Part shown: one piece after another, positions 47,548-57,917 of the stretch
Layout: each line of letters begins with the position of its first letter
Numbering within the stretch: position 1 is the first letter of the stretch
Origin: Spongilla lacustris
Taxonomy: Eukaryota > Porifera > Demospongiae > Spongillida > Spongillidae
Direction of reading: 5' to 3'
Length of the DNA stretch: 64,000 bases
Assembly (NCBI GenBank): GCA_949361645.1
Contig: OX442432.1
Coordinates: 1,533,428-1,597,427 of the forward strand
Notes under the pieces: model-generated
Databases searched by the model: none
The model's input: the letters and a program-made list of their open reading frames with translations, nothing else
Told to the model about the DNA's origin: nothing
Position numbers and translations under genes: made by a program

Positions 47548-49149
47548 ATCTGGTACTACCCACCCTCCCATCTGTAGCATAGAGTCATTCAGCATTTCCC
47601 TGAAGCTCTATGGCAGTGTGCCCTGCAGGCTCAGGTGACCACATCAGACTCTTCTCAGGCCTTGAAGATGGTGGTCATAAACATATTCAACATCCATCAC
47701 GTGGCACAGAACAGTGGTAAGTCTGACTCCTCCCCTACTGTGTCTAGCGCTTTGCAGCTGTGTACACTCACCCTGTGTGTGGGGGTCAAAACTCCTCCCC
47801 CCTCTGTGTCTGGCACTTTTGCAGCTGTGTATACACACCCACACACCCTATGTTTTGATGATGCAGTCTTTCACTGGGTGACCATTTGTATGGCTGCTGT
47901 GCTGTTGTTTTAGATAATGATTGTGTTTGTACAGTGTGCTGCAGTTTGTAGGCTTTCCTCTTAGCTCAAGTGGAGAGGGATACCTGTGTACCTGTCTGCC
48001 CCACCCACATACTTCACCTCGTGTGTTCTTTCTCTTCCCCAGACAGTGAGGCGGGAAAGAAGATCTACTGTGGCATGGCCTTCTGCCTGGCCCTGGAGCT
48101 CTGCACAGCTGTCTTCAACAGGTGCCTTGGACAGCTGGAGCTGATTGAAGGCAGCAGCAGCAGCTCTGCTCAAGCACCACTGCTGGAAGGTTCACAGCAG
48201 ACCAGGAACAACTTGATTCAGGAGTGTGCACACATTGGGCAGGGCAGTCTGACCTCCCCCCAGTCCTTTGATTCTTCCAGATACCTTCTGCTTGATGCCC
48301 ACGTTAGGCTCAGCAGCTGTGCTGTTACCTGCTGTCAAGCTCTGGTTTGACTGGTTGGCCTGTCAGCAGGATTTCTGAACAAGTTTTCTTGTTGGTGATG
48401 GACAAGAGGATATTGTATGTCATTGTGTGTGGTTATGTAATGGATACTTGCTGAGCATCTTCCCCCTATCTCTATGCACACATACACTGCACATCCCAAC
48501 TGTGCCATTCTTTGTGTGTTAAAAGGAGTGCCTTTTGGAGCACACTTTTTCAGTTCCTGAACAAGTGCTTGACTACATACAGATCTGAGCTAAGTTAAGG
48601 TGGGTTACATGTTGGTGGACTAGTGGAGGTTAGGGGGGCTAGGGGATGTTAGGTAGGCTAGGGGAGGTTAGGTGGGCTAGGGGAGGTTAGGTGGGCTAGG
48701 GGAGGTTAGGGGGCTAGGGGTGGTTAGGTGGGCTAGGGGAGGTTAGGGGGCTAGGGGAGGTTAGGTGGGCTAGGGGAGGTTAGGTGGGCTAGGGGAGGTT
48801 AGGGGGCTAGGGGAGGTTAGGGGGCTAGGGGAGGTTAGGGGGCTAGGGGAGGTTAGGGGGCTAGGGGAGGTTAGGGGGCTAGGGGAGGTTAGGGGGGCTA
48901 GGGGAGGTTAGGGGGGCTAGGGGAGGTTAGGTGGGCTAGGGGTGGCAGTTTGTCTGAGAGGTGGTGTGTGTTGATCATATTGTCTGACCTCAGTATCTCA
49001 GTCACCCAAACCTCCCTTACTCTGGGAAGACAAGATCACTGCTGGATTTATGCCTCTCAAGGCTTCAATCACCACTGAGACGTTTGCTGCTGTTGATGCA
49101 ATGCAGCTCGCATCATAGGTGAGTCAAAAGCTACTGTTTAGAGCTGTAT

Positions 49150-49235
<86 letters not shown>

Positions 49236-52200
49236 AACATCATTTGTTGTATGGTATGAGTGTGACAGCATTAGGGCTTGGTGTTGATTGCTATTATCTT
49301 CAGATGAGAAGTGTCAACTTGGGTGGGAGATATCTTACACTGTGGGTGGAGCTTCCTTCTGTTGTGATAGCTGAGGGTGCCCAAAGGGGGGGTGGGGGAA
49401 GTCCATGGGAAAGACCCTATGTTGTGGTCTGAGAGAGATAAGGATTAAGGTTTGAGTCCACCCCTTCATAGCCCTTGGCTTCTAAGTATAGCATTTATGT
49501 CATCATTGCAAAACAGAACTGGTGGGTTGCCATACAAAAAAAGATATGCCCACTTTTTTGGTGGATCAGTGTTTAGTGCAATGCAAATTTCATTTTCACA
49601 TGTACATGTACATGGTTTGGTTTACTGAGTGTTATATCATTAATACCCGCTGTGCTTATTGATGCCCAGCCTGCCTAGCCTGTTTATTAATGCCCCATTA
49701 TTGATATACTCAGTGTGTTTATTAAAGCCAAGTGTTGTACCTGTTTTTTTTTTGTTTTGACATTGTGGTTGTACACAAGAGTAGACCACAGTGACCCTTG
49801 GACTACAAGTGTTTTGACCACAGTCACTCTCTTATCAGCTCTGTTGTTTCCTGTAAGCAGAGATGGGTGGGAATAGCACAAACAAGGGTCCCTGTGTACA
49901 CATACATGTAATGTGAAGGGTGGGAGGTGCGTTTTGTCTCCATACTTGATTTAAAGCACACCTATAGAATGAATTGTTTTCTTCCTTTACTTGATTGCTT
50001 GTTATTAGCAATGCCAGGTGCAGTGCTTGGTGAAGCTAGCTGTGATTGTTAAGGTCTGCAAAGACTTATGCACCAGTCTGGACAGTCTTCTGGGCATCAG
50101 TTATGATGTAGTGTATCTATGTGTCAGTGGATGAGGAATTGAACGGGACCGAGGGTAGCAGAGAGCGTGAAGGCTGGCTGAGGTAAGAAGTGTTTTGAAG
50201 TGGCTGAAAAATAGATTTAAATTATTTTGCATCCGTTTGCACTGCAAGCTGACTACATGTATGTGTGCATGGATTGTATGACTGGGACGTAACCTTGTAT
50301 CAATGGGCACAGTTTGATAATTGGTATAACCTTAAGGCCAGCATACATGGGGTGACTTCCGGGCGACTTATTGCCTTCAACTCCAATGAATATGAGTAGA
50401 AGTTCAGTAAACCATCAGTAAACTAAAATCTTGTTGAACTTTTACTCATATTCATATGAGTTGCAGGTAACAAGAACAAGTTGCCCCATATACCCCATGA
50501 TATGGCGTTCTGTAATTGGCTATGCCATCCCTTTACTGGGGCTTTAGTCCACTCACAGTGTTTGTACATGTATGTCTGGTTTACACAAAAGAACCTTCAA
50601 TGGTATTCGCAGCTTACATAGTAACTTGTGTTGCACAAACAGCCAAGTGCCAGGAGAAAAAAAAGTGGGGTGGGACTACTTACTTGTAAGCCAAGCACAG
50701 AATATATAGTAAACCATGTTGCATGGTGGTTGAACATTCTTTTCAGTGGTATTAAACCTGCAGACTGGACAATTGTCCTAAATGTGCTCTGTCCCCTGTG
50801 GGTCATCCATCCTTAATGTACTCTGTCCTCTGTGGGGCATCCATCCTTAATGTGCTCTGTCCTCTGTGGGTCATCCATCCTTAGTGTGCTCTGTCCCCTG
50901 TGGGACATCCATCCTTAATGTGCTCTGTCCCCTGTGGGTCATCCATCCTTAGTGTGCTCTGTCCCCTGTGGTCATCCATCCTAAATGTGCTCTGTCCCCT
51001 GTGGGTCATCCATCCTAAATGTGCTCTGTCCCCTGTGGGTCACCCGTCCTTAGTGTGCTCTGTCCCCTGTGGTCATCCATCCTAAATGTGCTCTGTCCCC
51101 TGTGGGTCATCCATCCTAAGTGTGCTCTGTCCCCTGTGGGTCATCCATCCTTAATGTGCTCTGTCCCCTGTGGGTCACCCATCCATCCTTAGTGTGCTCT
51201 GTCCTCTGTGGGTCATCCATCCTTAGTGTGCTCTGTCCCCTGTGGGTCATCCATCCTTAGTGTGCTCTGTCCCCTGTGGGTCATCCATCCTAAGTGTGCT
51301 CTGTCCCCTGTGGGTCATCCATCCTTAATGTGCTCTGTCCCCTGTGGGTCACCCATCCATCCTTAGTGTGCTCTGTCCTCTGTGGGTCATCCATCCTTAG
51401 TGTGCTCTGTCCCCTGTGGGTCATCCATCCTTAATGTGCTCTGTCCCCTGTGGGTCACCCATCCTTAATGTGCTCTGTCCTCTGTGGGTCATCCATCCTT
51501 AATGTACATAGAGGAGAAAATACCAAATGAGTATAGTGGACAAGTCTCTTCTTTACGGTACCCGAGCATTCACTTGTACCCAAGCAACCACTTGTTCCAT
51601 TACAAGTTGATCTACCCAAATGGAGGATCACATGTAATGCACACAGGGAGGACCACATGTAATGCACATAGGGAGGATCACATGTAATGCACATAGGGAG
51701 GACCACATGTAATGCACATAGGGAGGATCACATGTAATGCACATAGGGAGGATCACATGTAATGCACATAGGGAGGACCACATGTAATGCACATAGGGAG
51801 GACCACATGTAATGCACACAGGGAGGACCACATGTAATGCACATAGGGAGGACCACATGTAATGCACATAGGGAGGACCACATGTAATGCACATAGGGAG
51901 GACCACATGTAATGCACACAGGGAGGACCACATGTAATGCACACAGGGAGGACCACATGTAATGCACATAGGGAGGACCACATGTAATGCACACAGGGAG
52001 GACCACATGTAATGCACACAGGGAGGACCACATGTAATGCACATAGGGAGGATCACATGTAATGCACATAGGGAGGACCACTTGTAATGCACATAGGGAG
52101 GACCACATGTAATGCACACAGGGAGGACCACATGTAATGCACATAGGGAGGACCACATGTAATGCACATAGGGAGGACCACATGTAATGCACATAGGGAG

Positions 52201-54254
52201 GACCACATGTAATGCACATAGGGAGGACCACATGTAATGCACACAGGGAGGACCACATGTAATGCACATAGGGAGGACCACATGTAATGCACATAGGGAG
52301 GATCACATGTAATGCACATAGGGAGGACCACATGTAATGCACACAGGGAGGACCACATGTAATGCACATAGGGAGGACCACTTGTAATGCATGAAACTTA
52401 TCAACTTCTAATCATAAAGTGATCGTCAATCAAGTACTGTGCCCATGGGCTGGTGGCTGTACATGTGTGCCCATGGGCTGAGCAAAGTGGTGGTCGATCA
52501 AGTACTGTACATAAGTGTGCCCATGGGCTGAGCAAAGTGGTGGTCACAGCTCATGGTCACATGTGCTTCTATGCTCAATAGTCACTGGTCACCTGCGTAC
52601 CTGTGGTTGTGGTGGGTCTATCTTCAAATGTATGGAGGTAGTCAAACAAGCTATTGTGGGTGAATTTAAATATAGAGGCCGGGAGTGCATGTATAATGCT
52701 GAAGGTTGCACCTGTTTTGGCTAGCTTTTTAGAGCAGAGATAGCAGAGATAGTTGTGTTGGACAACCAATACTTTTGAGTGGCTGGGTTTCCAAGAACTA
52801 TGCGAGTTGTAGTGTGCTGTGTAGGCAAAAGGCACTTTGCTCATGGGGTCACTTGCAAGCCACTGTTTGTGTTATAGTACAATAGGAAATGGTCTTCTGT
52901 ACAAAAATATATTTTTTAGACCAAGCTTTTGCATCTGTAGAGAGCAAATATGGACAACATTGGTCCCCATTTGTTTTTCCCCAAACCCGCTGAACTCCTG
53001 CTACATGTTTACAACTTTGTTGGCTGATATACTCAGCAATGCTTATGTGTGGACCAGAAGCGTGTCATGGAGTGTGGATGGTGTAGTGCCTTAATGTATT
53101 TCACTAGCTATTGAATGTGATTAGCTGATCACTAGCTGTTGAATGTGATTAGCTGATCACTAGCTGTTGAATGTGATTGCATGTAATTAATCACTAGCTA
53201 TTGAATGTGATTAGTTAATTGCTAGTTATTGAATGTGATTAGCTGATCACTAGTTATTGAATGTGATTAGCTGATTGCTAGTTATTGAATGTGATTAGTT
53301 AATTGCTAGTTATTGAATGTGATTAGCTGATCACTAGTTATTGAATGTGATTAGCTGATCGCTAGTTATTGAATGTGATTAGCTGATCACTAGTTATTGA
53401 ATGTGATTTGCTGATCACTAGCTATTGAATTTAATTACCTGATGGGTTTGTCCATCATTGAACCAATAATCTTGAACAGGTTAACTGGCAGCAACATGAG
53501 GTAGATACCTACTGTACATTTGTACATTTCATGTCATATTACTATAAGGCTGTGGTAAGGCAAGTTTGGTCGGGCGTGGATTGGAGGGGCTTTTGAGTAT
53601 GGATTGGAAGGTTGTTGGGTGGGGATTTGTTGGAAGGTTGTTAGGTGTGGATTAGAAAGGTTATTGGGTGGGGATTGGAAGGTTGTTAGTTAGGTGTGGA
53701 TTAGAAAGGTTGTTGGGTGGGGATTGGAAGGTTGTTAGTTAGGTGTGGATTAGAAAGGTTATTGGGTGGGGATTTGAAGGTTGTTAGATTTGTTGGAAGG
53801 TTGTTAGGTGTGGATTAGAAAGGTTGTTGGGTGGGGATTGGAAGTGTTGGAAGGGTTGTTGGGTGGGGATAAGGAAGGCTGTTGTGGATTAGAAAGGTTA
53901 TTGGGTGGGGATTGGAAGGTTGTTAGTTAGGTGTGGATTAGAAAGGTTGTTGGGTGGGGATTGGAAGGTTGTTAGTTAGGTGTGGATTAGAAAGGTTATT
54001 GGGTGGGGATTTGAAGGTTGTTAGATTTGTTGGAAGGTTGTTAGGTGTGGATTAGAAAGGTTGTTGGGTGGGGATTGGAAGTGTTGGAAGGGTTGTTGGG
54101 TGGGGATAAGGAAGGTTTTTTTAATAATTTATGTGCTGCTCTCAAAGTGCAACATTTGTTATTGATGGCTTCAGGAGGATGTACAGCTGCTGGAGACTTC
54201 TGAGGAAAACCCATATACTGTAACAGAGGATGAAGAAGTCCAGGAATTGTGAGG

Positions 54255-54323
<69 letters not shown>

Positions 54324-55930
54324 GTCACCTTCAGTATTGTACACAGACCACAAGAAGAACAAAACTTGTTGTTACTTGTGAAGAAAGAGCATGACAAGCT
54401 TTCTAAAGAGCTGGAGCTTCACCATCATGCCATGGAAAATGCACAGGTAGGTAGGATTGTTTGTGGGTGAAATAGGGAATTGTATTCCTTTCTAGAAACT
54501 CCTTCACACCCTTTCTCTCTTTTGTGTGCAGACTCTGATTAGCGAGGCAGTGAACAAAGCATCTCAGGAAGTCTACATTGAGCCAAAGTACCTCGTTCCT
54601 GACACCAACTGCTTCATAAGCAGTCTTCCTGCTATCCAGGCTCTTGTGAAGTCACAGTTGTTTGTTGTGGCTGTCCCACTAACTGGTATGTACATGTATA
54701 TTGTAACTGCATGACTTCATGCTGCTGCGAACAAATAATGCACCCAAACTTGGCTTCATTATGTCTAACATGTTTGTGGGTCCACTAGACTACCTACCTA
54801 ATGGCTAACCTGTATGTGGGTCCACTAGACTACCTACCTAATGGCTAACCTGTATGTGGGTCCACTTGACTACCTACCTAATGGCTAACCTGTATGTGGG
54901 TCCACTAGACTACCTACCTAATGGCTAACCTGTATGTGGGTCCACTAGACTACCTACCTAATGGCTAACCTGTATGTGGGTCCACTAGACTACCTACCTA
55001 ATGGCTAACCTGTAGGTGGGTCCACTAGACTACCTACCTAATGGCTAACCTGTATGTGGGTCCACTAGACTACCTACCTAATGGCTAACCTGTATGTGGG
55101 TCCACTTGACTACCTACCTAATGGCTAACCTGTATGTGGGTCCACTAGACTACCTACCTAATGGCTAACCTGTATGTGGGTCCACTAGACTACCTACCTA
55201 ATGGCTAACCTGTATGTGGGTCCACTAGACTACCTACCTAATGGCTAACCTGTATGTGGGTCCACTTGACTACCTACCTAATGGCTAACCTGTATGTGGG
55301 TCCACTTGACTACCTACCTAATAGCTAACCTGTATGTAGGTCCACTTGACTACCTACCTAATGGCTAACCTGTATGTGGGTCCACTAGACTACCTACCTA
55401 ATGGCTAACCTGTATGTGGGTCCACTAGACTACCTACCTAATGGCTAACCTGTATGTGGGTCCACTTGACTACCTACCTAATGGCTAACCTGTATGTGGG
55501 TCCACATGACTACCTACCTAATGGCTAACCTGTATGTGGGTCCACTTGACTACCTACCTAATGGCTAATCTGTATGTGGGTCCACTAGACTACCTACCTA
55601 ATGGCTAACCTGTAGGTGGGTCCACATGACTACCTACCTAATGGGTAACCTGTATGTGGGTCCACGTGACTGGCTTGTGATCACCACACATACCAGTTTA
55701 ACTTGATTTTCTTTTTTCAAACCATTGCAGTTATGGCAGAACTTAAAGACCTGAGTAAGGGTCCTGATGTGGAATCAAACACTCCCTCCCAACGTCATAC
55801 GCATGTACCCATTCTTGCAATATTGGTGCAGCATCTGTTGTGCACAGAGATAAGCCCACTTTTTACAATGGCAATGGAGGAGTCCCTGAGTGGGCTGTTA
55901 TTGGGCTTTGGAAGGAAGTGCTGAAGCAGC
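42242..55930 (+). CDS. SMG6: SMG6/EST1-like nonsense-mediated decay endonuclease, with frame breaks and truncated PIN domain
   Basis: NMD endonuclease family (14-3-3-like/TPR domain plus PIN nuclease). Exons seen: 42242-42699, 43131-43209, 43738-43848 (RRLDAIYFYMRSLVAKNPCL), 44720-44833, 47578-47716 (SSQALKMVVINIFNIHH), 48043 to about 48200, about 48994-49118 (LLWEDKITAGFMPLKASI), 54175-54248, 54335-54446, 54532-54685 (YLVPDTNCFISSLPAIQALV) and from 55731 (VMAELKDLSKG). VPDTN with VPLTVMAEL is the start of an SMG6-type PIN domain and keeps the first catalytic Asp. The remaining acidic residues are not found before TET-derived sequence begins at about 56130. The exon at 43131 splits the conserved PKDGRP/NQLAVIA motif between two frames, and exon 1 also changes frame near 42410. 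A pseudogene or indel errors are possible; SMG5 is the less likely alternative. Confidence 0.72.
42716..42734. repeat. Poly-G tract
   Basis: G homopolymer directly after the donor of SMG6-like exon 1. Confidence 0.9.
43579..43646. repeat. (GT)n microsatellite
   Basis: Nearly pure GT array in an SMG6-like intron. A shorter one lies at 42871-42902. Confidence 0.97.
44455..44712. repeat. 31-bp minisatellite resembling the adjacent splice acceptor
   Basis: About eight copies of a unit with TTGTAGCTCATGGTATGTGC and ATTAATTCCTC. The unit's CTCTTGTAGCTCATGG closely matches the true 3' splice site and exon start that follow at 44707-44727 (CCTCTTGTAC...GTAGCTCATAG). Confidence 0.92.
44840..45360. 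repeat. About 34-bp G-rich minisatellite
   Basis: Units of GGTGAGGGTATGAGGTGAGG plus CTAAGGTTGTGTG, starting right after the donor of exon 44720-44833. The donor region itself (GAGGTAAAGTTGTGTGAGGT) resembles the unit. Confidence 0.95.
45866..46232. repeat. 31-bp minisatellite
   Basis: About twelve copies of GGGTGGGGAGGAGTGAGGGA plus GTAGAAGTTGT in an SMG6-like intron. Confidence 0.96.
46335..46742. repeat. 29-bp minisatellite
   Basis: About fourteen copies of GTGCAGTGGTGGAAGGGGAG plus TGGAAACCT in an SMG6-like intron. Confidence 0.96.
47494..47545. repeat. (GT)n microsatellite
   Basis: GT array just upstream of the exon at 47578. It is preceded by three copies of a 32-bp ATGTACAGGAAGGTGTGGGA unit (47418-47494). 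Confidence 0.95.
48598..48948. repeat. About 18-bp minisatellite
   Basis: Around nineteen copies of GGGCTAGGGGAGGTTAGG with small length variants in an SMG6-like intron. Confidence 0.95.
49153..49234. repeat. (GT)n microsatellite
   Basis: Pure GT array shortly after the exon ending near 49118. Confidence 0.97.
50335..50515. mobile_element. Possible MITE related to the one in TET-B
   Basis: Begins TTAAGGCCAGCATACATGGG. Inside it has a palindromic pair (ATGAATATGAGTA... and TACTCATATTCAT) around CAGTAAACCATCAGTAAACT. The opening word AGGCCA-CATACA and the GTAAAC/TACTGATGGTTTAC core match the element at 61611-61737. The right end was not fixed. Confidence 0.5.
50770..51505. repeat. About 34-bp minisatellite
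   Basis: More than twenty units of GTGCTCTGTCCCCTGTGGGT plus CATCCATCCTTA, with a larger internal duplication (the 51095-51230 pattern recurs at 51270-51410). Confidence 0.95.
51629..52392. repeat. 25-bp minisatellite
   Basis: About thirty copies of CACATGTAATGCACATAGGG plus AGGAC, in an SMG6-like intron. Frames stay open because the unit lacks stops; not coding. Confidence 0.97.
53098..53440. repeat. 28-bp minisatellite
   Basis: About twelve copies of TAGTTATTGAATGTGATTAG plus CTGATCAC, variants included. Confidence 0.95.
53565..54115. repeat. Composite minisatellite of GTTGTTGGGTGGGGATTGGA units
   Basis: Irregular units with a higher-order period. A block around 53640-53860 recurs at about 53890-54110. 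SMG6-like intron. Confidence 0.92.
54256..54322. repeat. (GT)n microsatellite
   Basis: Fills almost the whole short intron between exons 54175-54248 and 54335-54446. Confidence 0.97.
54765..55672. repeat. 40-bp minisatellite
   Basis: About twenty-two very regular copies of GTGGGTCCACTAGACTACCT plus ACCTAATGGCTAACCTGTAT, in the intron that separates the two parts of the PIN-domain start. Confidence 0.98.
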
Positions 55931-56129
55931 AGGGGGAGGCAAACAGCCTCCTGGCCAGGTGATTGGGAGCAGGAGACAACCTAGGTGCATGCATTTAAGA
56001 GAGCGGGAATTGAAGAGCAGTTTAGGTTTACAAATTGGTTTCTGGACAACGCATGAATGCATGAAAAGAATAGGGCTACAAGAAGGTCTGTGCTTTGGTT
56101 GTGGTGAAGCTGGGCACATTTGCCCCAAC
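55931..56129 (+). other. Junction segment between SMG6-like exon and TET-C, with zinc-knuckle-like reading
   Basis: Follows the SMG6-like reading. One frame reads LCFGCGEAGHICPNLP, like a CCHC knuckle of a gag-type protein but lacking the final Cys at the right spacing. Too short to assign. It may be a retroelement scrap marking the duplication breakpoint. Confidence 0.35.
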
Positions 56130-57330
56130 CTGCCATAGCTGGCTGGTGCATCCACCTCAGAGAGGGGAGTGCCTGAGGGAGAGAAGGCAAAGGGGTGATT
56201 GGGGAGTATCCATTGTAAGAGTGGCAGCTCCCAGGCGACTCCTGCATAATTCATTAGAGAGCTTCTGCAGCGCAGGTAGCTATTGGGTGTACCCATTGGA
56301 AGCGTCTTATGAAGGCAGGCTGGTGTATTGCTACGTTCTGAGGGCAGTCCCTTCCTGCATGCAATATTGCGGAACCAACATTAAATTTGGGTCTGGGGAA
56401 GGGACTGCATGATGGAGGTGGGTGATATGTGGCTGAAGGTTGGAAGGGAGGGAACGAGTTGTGACTAGATAGAGGAGGCCGAGAAAGGTTAGTCTGAGGT
56501 GCGATGGTCTCAAAGTTTGATGAACAGTGAGGGTACATCCTTTGGGGTGCCATATGCGAAGCAGGAAGTGGGTGGAGGGATATTTCGCTCGGAACAGGAG
56601 GTGGAGAATCATGAGGTGCAGTCATGTTGACCATTTTCTCCACTGGCCTCACTTCAATGCCCTCGTCACTTGACTTTGGTGCATACTTTAATGTGTACAG
56701 AGGCAAAACGTGAAGTTGAGGATGTCTGTCCTGTTCAAGTGGTTTTAGGATGGTTAGTACCTGCAAGTGGTGAGAAATAGTGTACATGTAAGACACAAGA
56801 AAAATGAAGTCATGTATACTACCAACAACGCTAGAGCTCTGCAACAAGCTACATAACCACATTCTGTGCAGCATGGCATGTCAAAAGTCTGTACAGTGTA
56901 GCTCCACCCAACAGGATAGAGAACCATATTGACCCCACCAAATGTCATGGCCATGCTACATTGCCATTTTTTATAAAGATAACAAGACTATTCAGCCTGC
57001 AATTGCCACTCAAGATGGTGGGGGTGAGCCCCTGACATCATGTGCATAAAGGTGTACCATCCCAAACAGGAAAGTGCTCGTCCATAGGTGGTTACCCTGC
57101 CAAAGTTCATATTTCATATTCTTATTGAAAGATGACTACTTCAATAACGCTTGCTTCGGCTCAAACCCAGCCAAACCTTCATGTAGAACTGCATTACAAG
57201 TATGTCAAGTGCCTGCCTTGATGCTGAACATAGTAGCACAGTTTTCTAAAGGCAAAATATACACTGTCCCAGCCACTAGCTCCTCATGACACCACAATCA
57301 AGGTGTGAAGAAACACGCAGTGTGGGGCTT
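56130..57330 (-). pseudogene. TET-C: fragment of the TET last exon and preceding intron
   Basis: Aligns with TET-A from about 32260 to 33640 and with TET-B. Read on the minus strand from 56760: [14 protein letters not shown] then [52 protein letters not shown] three-codon deletion is followed, within the low-complexity insert, by frame changes and loss of sequence, so no catalytic His/Arg block remains. The intron part (56768-57330) aligns well. A 29-bp minisatellite then replaces the region where the HxD exon should be. Sequence homologous to the next intron resumes at about 57680-57770. Confidence 0.85.
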
Positions 57331-57334
57331 GTGA

Positions 57335-57662
57335 AAGTTAAGCTGACAGGGTTTTATATGAGTACCTTAAGCTGATGGGGTTTTATGAGTACCTTAAGCT
57401 GATGGGGTTTTATATGAGTACCTTAAGCTGATGGGGTTTTATGAGTACCTTAAGCTGACGGGGTTTTATATGAGTACCTTAAGCTGACGGGGTTTTATAT
57501 GAGTACCTTAAGCTGATGGGGTTTTATATGAGTACCTTAAGCTGATGGTGTTTTATATGAGTACCTTAAGCTGACGGGGCTTTATATGAGTACCTTAAGG
57601 TGATGGGGTTTTATATGAGTACCTTAAGCTGATGGGGTTTTATATGAGTACCTTAAGGTGAC
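57335..57662. repeat. 29-bp minisatellite in the TET-C region
   Basis: About twelve copies of TTAAGCTGATGGGGTTTTAT plus ATGAGTACC, lying where the catalytic HxD exon would be expected. Confidence 0.95.
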
Positions 57663-57917
57663 GGAGCAAAGGGAAAAAACAAAACATGAACCAGCCAACT
57701 GGTGTGCATCATCACAGAAGCATTATAAAGTCAACTTGCCAGACTAATGTAGTGTAATTTACCAGCGCAGGTGACTGTAGGCAATGTTGGATGCCAACAT
57801 GCAAGTTTGCTGAAGGAATCTACACCTCCCTCCGTTTATCACCCCCTCTCTCCCTATATTTCTCCTTCCTTTTATGCTGTATGTCACGCAATATTAATTT
57901 TAATCAATGGCATGATA

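Noticed and set aside
48598..48948. Interstitial telomere-like repeat
   Set aside because: The GGTTAGG word occurs, but the unit is about 18 bp with GGGCTAGGGGA, not tandem TTAGGG.
51628..52381. Open frames of 217 residues with Cys/Met/His repeats
   Set aside because: Translation of the 25-bp minisatellite in all frames.
54765..55672. CRISPR-like regular array
   Set aside because: The 40-bp units are contiguous with no unique spacers, and the genome is eukaryotic; it is a minisatellite.
55890..56138. Retroviral/gag-type CCHC zinc knuckle
   Set aside because: CFGCGEAGH has the first three ligands, but the fourth Cys is not at the required spacing and no other gag or pol motif is near; noted only as a junction scrap.
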